10,878 bases of DNA from Clostridiales bacterium. GTDB taxonomy: Bacteria; Bacillota; Clostridia; Caldicoprobacterales; UBA3941. Below, one piece after another: positions 1 to 6,561 of this stretch. Numbering within the stretch: position 1 is the stretch's first letter; each line of letters begins with the position of its first letter. The notes below the pieces were generated by a model. That model was not told the origin of the DNA and searched no databases. It worked only from the letters and a program-made list of their open reading frames with translations. The translations under genes and the position numbers were made by a program. The stretch is from contig JAAYKZ010000390.1 of the NCBI GenBank assembly GCA_012522165.1, positions 1 to 10,878 on the forward strand. Reading direction: 5' to 3'.

Positions 1-1769
1 GAGCTAAGCTTTATCCAGCTACATCTGAGCCAAAACCATCTGATCCAAAACCAGAAGACCCAAAACCATCTGATCCAAAGCCCAGTAATCCACCGGCTAC
101 AAGTAAGCCACCTATAACTCAGACTCTACGACAAGGCAGTCGTGGAAGTCAAGTTAAGATCTTGCAGGAGCGCCTAAATTCCTTAGGTTATAATGCAGGA
201 ACAGCCGATGGGATCTTTGGCAGCAAGACAAAAGCTGCGGTAATGGCCTTTCAAAGGGCAAATGGTTTAGTGGTTGATGGCATAGTAGGTCCAGCAACAA
301 TAGCAAAGTTATATCCGCCTACGTCTCAGCCAAAACCAGAAGAACCTAAAGAAGATCCTAAAGAAGATCCAAAAACAGGAGTAGTGGAATATAAGCCCAA
401 TCCAGGAGAACTAGCAGGCAAAATCATTATCATAGATGCAGGTCATGGTGGTTCTGATTCTGGAGCAGTATGGGAAGATAAAAATGGTGTTGTATCTAAA
501 AAAGGAACCAAATATATCGAAAAAGAATTCAATCTTGATATGGCTCTAAGGCTAGAGAGAATACTAAAACAAGCTGGTGCAACAGTAATAATGACCCGCA
601 CAACTGATACATACTATTCTCTCTACTATAGAAGCGCCTTTGTCAACAAATTTATAGTTGACCTGGAGATAGCTGCTCAAGAGAAGATAGAGCAGGATTT
701 ATCGGCTGATTTGGATAATAAAATTGCTGAACTGGATAGCAAGCAAGAAGAACTGGGTGAGAAGGATCAGATTGAAGAATCTATTAACCAGTTAAGAAAT
801 CAAATAACAGCTAAAGAAGAAGAACTTATAGAGTTAGAAAAAGAAAGCAACCTACAACAATTAAAAGAAAAGTTAGCTAATTATATTTCTGAGCTGAAGG
901 AACTTGGCTATGATATACAAGAAGGAGATAATATACTTGAAAAAATAGACAGCTGGATAGCTGAACTATGCGATGATGAGGAAACAAATGCTGATAGAAT
1001 TCAAGTATTAGAAGACTTAAAGGAAAATATAGCTGAGGTTATTAGTAAGATAACATCCATTGAAGCCAAGATAGCAGAGTTAAATGAACTCGAAGGGCAA
1101 AAAGAAGCTCTTGAAGAAAAATTAGAGTATCTAAAGAATCTGGAGGAACAAATTATACCTGATTTAAATGCTGCCATTAAAGCAAGAAGAGATGAGAAAA
1201 AGGAAGTAGAAGATCTAATTGCTGATCTCAAAGCAAAAACAGGAAAATTACAAACATTCCTTAACAATCCCAGCTTAAATAGCCGAACAGGAATTTATAC
1301 CTATTCATCCGGATACAAAGTCAATGAGGAATTAAAAGAAATATTTAACTTAACAAGGGCAAAATATGAAGACAATATAATATTTATCTCTATTCATTGC
1401 AATGCATCAGGCAGCAGCGGTAGCACCACTACTGCCTCCGGGGTACAGGTATACTACAGAGACAATAGCAGCAGTCCTTCTGATAGTATAAATAAAAACT
1501 ATTATAAGAGCTATAATGAAGAAAAACGTATAAAACTAGCTAAAGCCTTGTTAAAACATACTAGTGCAAATACCAACTTCAAAGGAACTTGGTCCCAACC
1601 TAGGATCGGGGATTTCCATGTTATAAGAGAGCATAACTTGCCTTCTGTGCTCATGGAAATAGGATTTGTTAATAATCCTCAGGATGCTAAGCTACTAAGT
1701 CAGCCTCAAACTAGGGAAGACGCTGCTAAAGGTATGTATCTAGGTATAGTCGAGTATTTCAAGAACTAG
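1..1769 (+). CDS. N-acetylmuramoyl-L-alanine amidase (Amidase_3), 5' end outside window
   Basis: This is a zinc-dependent cell-wall hydrolase that should cut the amide bond between N-acetylmuramic acid and L-alanine of the stem peptide, outside the membrane. The frame is open from the first full codon at base 3, so the start and any signal peptide lie upstream; the TTG at 162 is only an internal Leu. In order it holds the tail of one peptidoglycan-binding repeat (AKLYP), a Pro-Lys linker, a full PG_binding_1 domain (about 126-312, ending in a second AKLYP), another acidic Pro linker, then the catalytic domain from about 420. Zinc and catalytic residues are visible: His in DAGHGG (444-446), Glu in IEKEFNL (519-521), His in SIHCNA (1395-1397) and Glu in LMEIGF (1656-1658). 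About 200 heptad-rich residues (654-1270) interrupt the catalytic domain between its second and third zinc ligands, which is unusual. The gene is followed by a terminator, so it is transcriptionally separate from gatC. Confidence 0.93.
   Translation, partial: AKLYPATSEPKPSDPKPEDPKPSDPKPSNPPATSKPPITQTLRQGSRGSQVKILQERLNSLGYNAGTADGIFGSKTKAAVMAFQRANGLVVDGIVGPATIAKLYPPTSQPKPEEPKEDPKEDPKTGVVEYKPNPGELAGKIIIIDAGHGGSDSGAVWEDKNGVVSKKGTKYIEKEFNLDMALRLERILKQAGATVIMTRTTDTYYSLYYRSAFVNKFIVDLEIAAQEKIEQDLSADLDNKIAELDSKQEELGEKDQIEESINQLRNQITAKEEELIELEKESNLQQLKEKLANYISELKELGYDIQEGDNILEKIDSWIAELCDDEETNADRIQVLEDLKENIAEVISKITSIEAKIAELNELEGQKEALEEKLEYLKNLEEQIIPDLNAAIKARRDEKKEVEDLIADLKAKTGKLQTFLNNPSLNSRTGIYTYSSGYKVNEELKEIFNLTRAKYEDNIIFISIHCNASGSSGSTTTASGVQVYYRDNSSSPSDSINKNYYKSYNEEKRIKLAKALLKHTSANTNFKGTWSQPRIGDFHVIREHNLPSVLMEIGFVNNPQDAKLLSQPQTREDAAKGMYLGIVEYFKN
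27..86 (+). repeat. Four tandem 15-base repeats coding a Pro-Lys-Pro linker
   Basis: Four consecutive in-frame 15-base units of the form (acidic)-Pro-Lys-Pro-X start at 27, 42, 57 and 72, with only small base differences between copies. They encode the flexible linker between two peptidoglycan-binding repeats of the amidase. Such linkers can expand or contract by slippage without breaking the frame. A second, shorter linker with a repeated Glu-Asp-Pro-Lys unit lies at about 330-378. Confidence 0.85.
654..1270 (+). other. Coiled-coil insert inside the amidase catalytic domain
   Basis: This in-frame stretch of about 205 codons is rich in Glu, Lys, Leu and Ile with heptad-like spacing and almost no Pro or Gly, which indicates long antiparallel or dimeric coiled-coil helices. 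It starts right after the helix that follows the TRTTDTYYSL strand/turn and ends before the sequence leading into the SIHCNA zinc ligand. In ordinary Amidase_3 proteins these two parts are joined by only a dozen or so residues. The function is unknown; by analogy with the inhibitory helix of E. coli AmiB/AmiC and the coiled coil of PcsB/CwlO it could gate the active site or dock a partner, which is inference. Confidence 0.8.
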
Positions 1770-1791
1770 TAGTTCAGCAAAAAAATCTATT

Positions 1792-1827
1792 AAGCGGTTA
1801 TGGTGTAACAACCTTAGCCGCTTTTTT
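1792..1827 (+). terminator. Strong Rho-independent terminator after the amidase gene
   Basis: The left arm AAGCGGTTATGGT (1792-1804) pairs with ACCTTAGCCGCTT (1811-1823) around the 6-base loop GTAACA. There are 12 pairs, one of them G-T, and one T-T mismatch. The right arm runs into six T residues (1822-1827). It lies 22 bases after the amidase stop codon and cuts that transcript off from the gat operon. Confidence 0.93.
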
Positions 1828-1853
1828 CTATTCCAGTCTTTTAAATCCAGGCT

Positions 1854-1883
1854 TTGACATTTATAATGAATAAAGGATATAAT
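1854..1883 (+). promoter_or_regulatory. Consensus sigma-A promoter of the gatCAB operon
   Basis: A perfect -35 box TTGACA (1854-1859) and a perfect -10 box TATAAT (1878-1883) are separated by 18 bases, between the amidase terminator and gatC. Transcription should begin near 1890, giving a leader of about 55 bases. That is too short for a T-box or similar riboswitch, and I see no operator. The full consensus predicts strong constitutive expression. Confidence 0.88.
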
Positions 1884-1945
1884 CAATCAGAAGTCATATA
1901 TTAAAGATGTGTATTAGTAAGACATTTAAGGAAAGGATGTTTCGT

Positions 1946-2233
1946 ATGAAGCTGTCTCTTAAGGATATAGAAATGATGGCTCAATGGTCAAAGCTAGAGC
2001 TTGACCAAGAAGAAAAACTAGGCTTTGAGGATAAATTGAATAAAATCCTTCAAAAGATAGATATCATTAAAGAGCTTGATACAAATCATGTGCAACTTAC
2101 TGAGGATAGATCTATACATAGATATATTTTAAGAGATGATAAAGTTGGACCTTCCTTGAATAGGGATCTGGTGCTAAAAAATGCTCAGGATACTAGGAAT
2201 GGTATGTTTAGTGTGCCAAGTATATTGGATTAA
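1946..2233 (+). CDS. gatC: Aspartyl/glutamyl-tRNA amidotransferase subunit C
   Basis: GatC is the small subunit of the GatCAB complex, which turns misacylated Glu-tRNA(Gln) and/or Asp-tRNA(Asn) into Gln-tRNA(Gln) and Asn-tRNA(Asn). It wraps around GatA and GatB and stabilises the complex. The 95-residue product has the family pattern: an N-terminal helical part (LKDIEMMAQWSKLEL), a central KELDT turn, the LRDDKVGPS segment, and the C-terminal KNAQDTRNGMFSVPSIL tail. I chose ATG 1946 because an AAAGGA motif ends 8 bases upstream and the product then matches the usual GatC length. In-frame ATGs at 1907 and 1937 would add 13 or 3 residues with no family match. It is first in the operon, 24 bases before gatA. 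Confidence 0.93.
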   Translation: MKLSLKDIEMMAQWSKLELDQEEKLGFEDKLNKILQKIDIIKELDTNHVQLTEDRSIHRYILRDDKVGPSLNRDLVLKNAQDTRNGMFSVPSILD

Positions 2234-2257
2234 GGGATATAAGGAGGGTAAATACCT

Positions 2258-3733
2258 ATGGAGTTATATAAATTGACAGTACACGAGATTAGGGGCTTGG
2301 TTAATAAAGGGAAGTTGTCCATAGAAAAGCTGGTACGGGGGGTTATCCAACGGATAGACAGTACTGAAAGTCTATTAGATTCTTTTATTACATTGAATAT
2401 AGATGAGGCATTGCATCAAGCTAGAACTCTAGATCAATTGATTTCGCAAGAAGCTAGATTATCCACCTTAGCGGGAATTCCTTTTGGAGTACAGGATAAT
2501 ATCTGCACTTTTGGCATAAGAACTACCTGCGCTTCAAAGATGTTGGATGATTTTATACCACCTTACGATTCTTCTGTTATAGAAAAACTAAAGAACTCTC
2601 ATTCAATTATATTAGGTAAACTCAATATGGATGAGTTTGGTATGGGATCCTCTACTCAGAATTCTGCTTTTAAATTTACAAAGAATCCCTGGAGTTTACA
2701 TAAGGTATCAGGAGGTGCAGCAGGAGGAGGGGCAGCTGCTGTAGCATCGGATCAGGTCTTCTATGCCATAGGTTCTGACGCATCGGGATGTTTGAGGCAA
2801 CCAGCTGCATTTTGTGGAGTAGTAGGAATTAAACCAACCTATGGATTGGTATCAAGATTTGGATTAGTTGCCTGTGCACCATCTTTAGAACAGATTGGTT
2901 GCATTACCAAAGATGTAACCGATTGCGCCTATGTACTTGAAGAAATAGCATTCTATGATAAGAAGGACTCAACTTCCATAAGGAATGGCAATTCAACATA
3001 TACAAGTTATCTAATGGATGATGTAAAGGGACTTAAAATTGGTGTTCCCAAAGAAATCTTTGATGAAAGTTGGGATCCGGATGTAAGGACCTATGTAAAT
3101 AATTCGATTGAAATTTTAAAAAAACTAGGTGCTCAAATTGTGGATATAACCCTACCCCATTTTAAATATGCTTCCGCTTCTCATTCTATTATTTTCTGCT
3201 GTGAAAGCTCCAGTAATTTGGCAAGATATGATGGTATAAAATATGGCATGAGGGCAAAGGGTGTTGACAATTTAGAGGAACTTTATTGTAAAACTAGATC
3301 TCAAGGATTTGGACAAGAGGTTAAGGCTATACTTATGTTAGGTAATCTTTTTTTGAGTAATAAATTTTATGATTCACACTATAAAAAGGCCTTAAAGATT
3401 AGGGAGCTTTTAAGGAATGATATTAGAAAAGCCTTTGAAAAATGCCATATTATTCTTACTCCTACTAGTCCAATACTAGCCTTTGATTTTAATCATGAAT
3501 CTAGCTTGCCCATAGGCATGAGTGAATCACAGCGCTATGCTCTATTAGCAAATATGACTGGTATTCCTGCCATATCCATTCCTTGTGGATTTAGCCAAGA
3601 GGGATTGCCTATAGGATTGCAGCTAATGGCAGATAAATTTAATGAAGGAACATTGATTAAGGCTGCATACACCTTTGAACGTAATACTGATTATCATATG
3701 AAAAAGCCTATGAAACTGGAGGTGACTGAATGA
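2258..3733 (+). CDS. gatA: GatA-family amidotransferase subunit A with substituted catalytic triad
   Basis: GatA is normally the glutaminase of GatCAB: an amidase-signature enzyme that releases ammonia from glutamine and channels it to GatB. The 491-residue frame is complete and aligns along its length with GatA (LAGIPFG, TTCASKMLDDF, LGKLNMDEFGMGSST, RQPAAFCGVVGIKPTYG, SLEQIG, PAISIPCG). It starts at ATG 2258 behind AAGGAGG (2241-2247). Active-site positions are not conserved: Gln79 replaces the catalytic Lys of the IKDN motif, SGGAAGGG (151-158) replaces PGGSSGGS so the cis-Ser154 is Ala, and ASGCLRQP replaces TGGSIRQP so the nucleophile Ser178 is Cys. Ile358 and Gln425 stand where S. aureus GatA has its glutamine-contacting Arg and Asp. 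It is therefore probably not a glutaminase in the usual sense, although fold and operon position are kept. The stop overlaps the gatB start (ATGA). Family certain; activity doubtful. Confidence 0.93.
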   Translation: MELYKLTVHEIRGLVNKGKLSIEKLVRGVIQRIDSTESLLDSFITLNIDEALHQARTLDQLISQEARLSTLAGIPFGVQDNICTFGIRTTCASKMLDDFIPPYDSSVIEKLKNSHSIILGKLNMDEFGMGSSTQNSAFKFTKNPWSLHKVSGGAAGGGAAAVASDQVFYAIGSDASGCLRQPAAFCGVVGIKPTYGLVSRFGLVACAPSLEQIGCITKDVTDCAYVLEEIAFYDKKDSTSIRNGNSTYTSYLMDDVKGLKIGVPKEIFDESWDPDVRTYVNNSIEILKKLGAQIVDITLPHFKYASASHSIIFCCESSSNLARYDGIKYGMRAKGVDNLEELYCKTRSQGFGQEVKAILMLGNLFLSNKFYDSHYKKALKIRELLRNDIRKAFEKCHIILTPTSPILAFDFNHESSLPIGMSESQRYALLANMTGIPAISIPCGFSQEGLPIGLQLMADKFNEGTLIKAAYTFERNTDYHMKKPMKLEVTE

Positions 3734-5184
3734 AATATGAAACCGTAGTTGGATTGGAGATACACGTTGAACTAAAAACCCAATCCAAAATGTTTTGTGC
3801 TTGTTCAACTGCTTTTGGTAGTGAGCCCAATAGTCAATGCTGTCCTATATGCCTAGGTATTCCGGGAGCTTTGCCTACTATAAATAAAAAAGCTGTAGAG
3901 CTAGCTATAAAAACAGGATTGGCTTTAAATTGCAAGATTTCGGAATACAATACTATGGATAGAAAAAATTATTTTTACCCTGACTTACCCAAAGCCTATC
4001 AAACAACCCAGCAATACCATCCTATATGTAGAGATGGTTATTTGGATATAAACATAGATGGAAGAAAAAAGCGAGTTGGAATTACCAGAATTCATTTAGA
4101 GGAAGATGCGGGTAAATTGATACATGATAGTGAAAATTCACTGTCTCTAATAGATTATAATAGGGCGGGGGTTCCCCTTATTGAAATTGTTACAGAACCT
4201 CATATAGAATCTCCAGAGGAGGCAGTAGCTTTCCTTGAAGAATTGCGTAATATATTAATATACTTAGATGTTTCAGACTGTAAGATGCAAGAAGGCTCTC
4301 TGAGGTGCGATGTAAACCTTTCCATAAGGCCGAAAGGACAGACCAGTCTAGGAACCAGGACGGAAATGAAAAATCTAAACTCCTTTAGAGCAGTTCAAAG
4401 GGCAATAAAAAATGAAGCTGAAAGGCAGCAAAATATACTTGAGTCCGGAGGAGAGATATTGCAGGAGACTCGAAGATGGGATGATCTAAAGGGGCAGAGC
4501 GTAGCCATGAGGGAGAAACAGGAAGCAGATGATTATAGATATTTTCAAGATCCTGATCTGGTGCCTTTTATTATAGACAATCAAATGGTAGAAAAGATAA
4601 AAAACAATATGCCTGAGCTGCCAGCACAAAAAAGAGAGAGATTTGTATCTGAATATGGACTTCCTGAATATGATTCTAGGATTTTGACATCTTCCCGAGA
4701 GCTAGCAGACTTTTTTGAAGCTAGTGTAAAGTTATACGACGAGATGAAGGGTTCAAAAGAATCAAAAACAGTAAGCAATTGGCTTATGGGAGATTTAATG
4801 AGGCTTACAAAGGAATTGGGAGTTGAGCTTGGAGATCTAAAGCTTACTCCATCACTTTTAGTTCAACTATTAAAGCTGATAGACCAGGGGGTTATAAGCA
4901 GCCCTATTGCAAAGGAAGTCTTTGATGAAATGTGTCAAAGTGGACAAGAACCGGATAAAATTGTGGAGAAAAAAGGACTTAGACAAATTTCTGATATAGA
5001 TCAATTAAAGGAAATTGTACGGGAAGTTATCCAAGAAAATCCAAAAACTATAGCGGATTATAAGGCAGGGAAAAAGAAGGCCTTTGGCCATTTAGTTGGA
5101 CAAACCATGAAAAAGACAAAAGGAAAGGCTAATCCTCAACTGGTAAATAAGCTTCTTCAGGATGAGATTAATATATTTCAATAA
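3730..5184 (+). CDS. gatB: Aspartyl/glutamyl-tRNA amidotransferase subunit B
   Basis: GatB binds the misacylated tRNA, phosphorylates the side-chain carboxylate of the attached Glu or Asp with ATP, and replaces the phosphate with ammonia. The 484-residue product is close to the usual length and looks fully functional. It has VGLEIHVEL with Glu10 and His12, a zinc site FCAC (23-25) plus CPIC (38-41), DRKNYFYPDLPKAYQ (77-91), HLEEDAGK (122-129) with Glu124/Glu125, and GVPLIEIVTEP. Next come EGSLRCDVN, KNLNSF, DDYRYFQDPD, and a C-terminal helical plus YqeY-type tail domain ending in ANPQLVNKLL that contacts the tRNA elbow. The ATG overlaps the gatA stop by 4 bases, implying translational coupling, and GGAGGTG (3719-3725) lies just upstream. 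Unlike its partner GatA, I see no loss of key residues. Confidence 0.96.
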   Translation: MKYETVVGLEIHVELKTQSKMFCACSTAFGSEPNSQCCPICLGIPGALPTINKKAVELAIKTGLALNCKISEYNTMDRKNYFYPDLPKAYQTTQQYHPICRDGYLDINIDGRKKRVGITRIHLEEDAGKLIHDSENSLSLIDYNRAGVPLIEIVTEPHIESPEEAVAFLEELRNILIYLDVSDCKMQEGSLRCDVNLSIRPKGQTSLGTRTEMKNLNSFRAVQRAIKNEAERQQNILESGGEILQETRRWDDLKGQSVAMREKQEADDYRYFQDPDLVPFIIDNQMVEKIKNNMPELPAQKRERFVSEYGLPEYDSRILTSSRELADFFEASVKLYDEMKGSKESKTVSNWLMGDLMRLTKELGVELGDLKLTPSLLVQLLKLIDQGVISSPIAKEVFDEMCQSGQEPDKIVEKKGLRQISDIDQLKEIVREVIQENPKTIADYKAGKKKAFGHLVGQTMKKTKGKANPQLVNKLLQDEINIFQ

Positions 5185-5381
5185 CAGGCTCTAAGCCTTT
5201 ACACAATGGGATTTTAACAATTTTCTTTGATTATAGTATGGTACTACATAGTAAATGATAGCTATTAAAAGAATAAAAAGATAAGTTTAAAAAACAAAGC
5301 ATATATGCTATAATACAAGAAAAAGCCTTGTAAAGTGTATATAATAGGGAATATTGCTTAATGGTGGAGAGGAAGAAAAAT
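5185..5381 (+). other. AT-rich spacer between gatB and yicC
   Basis: This 197-base non-coding spacer carries the yicC promoter (5286-5314) and a 12-base palindrome overlapping it. It also has a small repeat set TAGTA/TACTA/TAGTA (5234-5253) and a weak 5-base-pair hairpin right after the gatB stop (5186-5198) that is too poor to call a terminator. I find no credible gene, tRNA or riboswitch in it. Confidence 0.7.
5286..5314 (+). promoter_or_regulatory. Likely sigma-A promoter of the yicC-remA-gmk-rpoZ-coaBC-priA operon
   Basis: A perfect -10 box TATAAT (5309-5314) is preceded, after 17 bases, by TTTAAA (5286-5291), a 4-of-6 match to the -35 box. The palindrome AGCATATATGCT (5298-5309) fills the spacer next to the -10 box and could be an operator, which is inference. 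The leader to the yicC start would be about 60 bases. Because gatB has no clear terminator, read-through from the gat promoter is also possible. Confidence 0.65.
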
Positions 5382-6260
5382 ATGGCAAAAAGTATGACGG
5401 GATTTGGAAGAGCCAAGGCTGATCAACAGGATATGGAATTTACCGTAGAGGTAAAGACCTTGAACCATAGGTACTTAGACATCAATATGAGGCTTCCAAA
5501 GATTATTAGTTTTTTAGAAGAAGATATAAGAAAGTTAGTACAGGAAAGGTTGGATAGGGGAAGGGTAGATATTTATATCTCAACGTCAGTAAGAACTAAA
5601 GATAGCGTAGAGGTTGAGATAAATGAGCCATTGATGGAATCCTACATATCTTGCTTTAATGAAATAGCCCAAAAATATGGAATTAAGTATGATGTTTCTC
5701 TATCTACCTTAGTAGGGATTCAAGATTTGTTTCTAGTGGTAGAAAAAGAGCAGGATGAGGAAACTATAAGGGAATTAGTTTTAAAAGCTCTAGAAGAGGC
5801 GCTAGACAAAGTAGAGGATATGCGACAAAAAGAAGGGGAAAAATTAAAAGAAGACATAAAGATGCGCTGTGGCTTTATCAGGAATATGTTAGAAGATGTA
5901 GAAGCCAGAGCACCTATGGTAGTGGAAGAGTATAGGACAAAGCTTAGAAATAGGATTGAAGAACTAATAAAAACAACGGAATTAGATGAGAATCGGTTCA
6001 ATGCTGAAGTAGCTTTTTTCGCCGATAGGTCCAATATTACTGAGGAAATAGTTAGACTAAGAAGTCACTTAAATCAAATGGAGGAAATATTAGAAAAGGA
6101 AGGATCTATTGGCAGGAAGTTAGATTTCTTAGTTCAGGAAATGAACCGAGAGACCAATACAATAGGCTCCAAGGCCAACGATCTTATTATAGTAAATCTT
6201 GTTGTAGATATGAAAAGTGAAATTGAAAAAATTAGAGAACAGGTTCAAAATATTGAATGA
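5382..6260 (+). CDS. yicC: YicC/YloC family endoribonuclease
   Basis: YicC of E. coli and YloC of B. subtilis have been reported to be endoribonucleases, so a role in RNA turnover is likely, though the physiological target here is unknown. The 292-residue product has the YicC N-terminal domain (opening MAKSMTGFGRA, then VEVKTLNHRYLDINMRLPK) and the C-terminal DUF1732 region. That region has RFNAEVAFFADRSNITEE, RLRSHLNQM, GRKLDFLVQEMNRE and NTIGSK, with a helical middle part. I start it at ATG 5382 because the family begins at this Met-X-Lys-Ser-Met-Thr-Gly-Phe-Gly motif and a GGAGAGGA motif (5366-5373) sits 8 bases upstream; the ATG at 5361 would place the ribosome site inside the gene. It opens the second operon, 14 bases before remA. 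Confidence 0.94.
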   Translation: MAKSMTGFGRAKADQQDMEFTVEVKTLNHRYLDINMRLPKIISFLEEDIRKLVQERLDRGRVDIYISTSVRTKDSVEVEINEPLMESYISCFNEIAQKYGIKYDVSLSTLVGIQDLFLVVEKEQDEETIRELVLKALEEALDKVEDMRQKEGEKLKEDIKMRCGFIRNMLEDVEARAPMVVEEYRTKLRNRIEELIKTTELDENRFNAEVAFFADRSNITEEIVRLRSHLNQMEEILEKEGSIGRKLDFLVQEMNRETNTIGSKANDLIIVNLVVDMKSEIEKIREQVQNIE

Positions 6261-6274
6261 AAGGCGGATATGAT

Positions 6275-6547
6275 ATGAGTATTAAACTTATTAATATTGG
6301 ATTTGGTAATATAGTATCAGCTAATCGATTGATAGCTATTGTAAGCCCTGAATCAGCCCCTATAAAGAGAATTATACAGGATGCTAGAGATAGGGGTATG
6401 CTTATTGATGCAACCTATGGCAGAAGAACTCGCGCGGTTATAATTACTGACAGCGATCATATAATTTTGTCCGCTGTTCAACCAGAAACTGTAGCCCACA
6501 GATTGAATACAAAAGATAGTCAAGCACTAACTGTAGAAGAAGATTAA
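6275..6547 (+). CDS. remA: RemA-like regulator (DUF370, extracellular matrix regulatory protein family)
   Basis: RemA in B. subtilis is a small oligomeric DNA-binding protein that activates biofilm matrix and osmoprotection genes; in Clostridia its targets are largely unknown. The 90-residue product is highly conserved: IKLINIGFGNIVSANRLIAI, SPESAPIKRIIQDARDRG, DATYGRRTRAVIITDSDHII and SAVQPETVAHRL. I place the start at ATG 6275, which gives the family N-terminus MSIKLINIG and has AAGGCGG (6261-6267) 7 bases upstream. An in-frame ATG at 6257 overlapping the yicC stop would add six residues not seen in the family. Its location between yicC and gmk is the usual one in Bacillota. Confidence 0.95.
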   Translation: MSIKLINIGFGNIVSANRLIAIVSPESAPIKRIIQDARDRGMLIDATYGRRTRAVIITDSDHIILSAVQPETVAHRLNTKDSQALTVEED

Positions 6548-6561
6548 TGGGGGAAGGAAAT

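Noticed and set aside
27..86. Tandem repeats as a CRISPR or regulatory array
   Set aside because: The units are 15 bases, contiguous without spacers, and in frame within the amidase linker; they are coding repeats.
162..164. TTG at 162 as the start of the amidase gene
   Set aside because: The same frame is open to the window edge and codes a continuous PG-binding domain and linker upstream; the TTG is an internal Leu codon.
1001..1267. Minus-strand open frame within the amidase coiled coil, and similar antisense frames at 3623-3808, 5720-6034, 8224-8448, 8907-9179 and 10360-10653
   Set aside because: They lie opposite well-conserved genes, have Ser/Phe-rich compositions typical of antisense shadows, and show no family motifs.
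1884..1945. T-box or other riboswitch before gatC
   Set aside because: The leader from the predicted start site is about 55 bases and lacks T-box sequence, specifier hairpin or antiterminator.
2258..3733. gatA as a decaying pseudogene
   Set aside because: The frame is full length with no stop or frameshift, the non-catalytic GatA motifs are well kept, and it is translationally coupled to an intact gatB behind a consensus promoter. Substitutions are concentrated at the active site, not spread as in decay.
5186..5200. Terminator after gatB (AGGCT-cta-AGCCT plus TTT)
   Set aside because: It has only five base pairs, a 3-base loop and three T residues, too weak to call without transcript data.
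5211..5242. Second promoter upstream of yicC (TTAACA with TATGGT or TATAGT)
   Set aside because: The -10 candidates either match poorly at correct spacing or match better at a spacing that is too short; the TATAAT at 5309 is clearly better.
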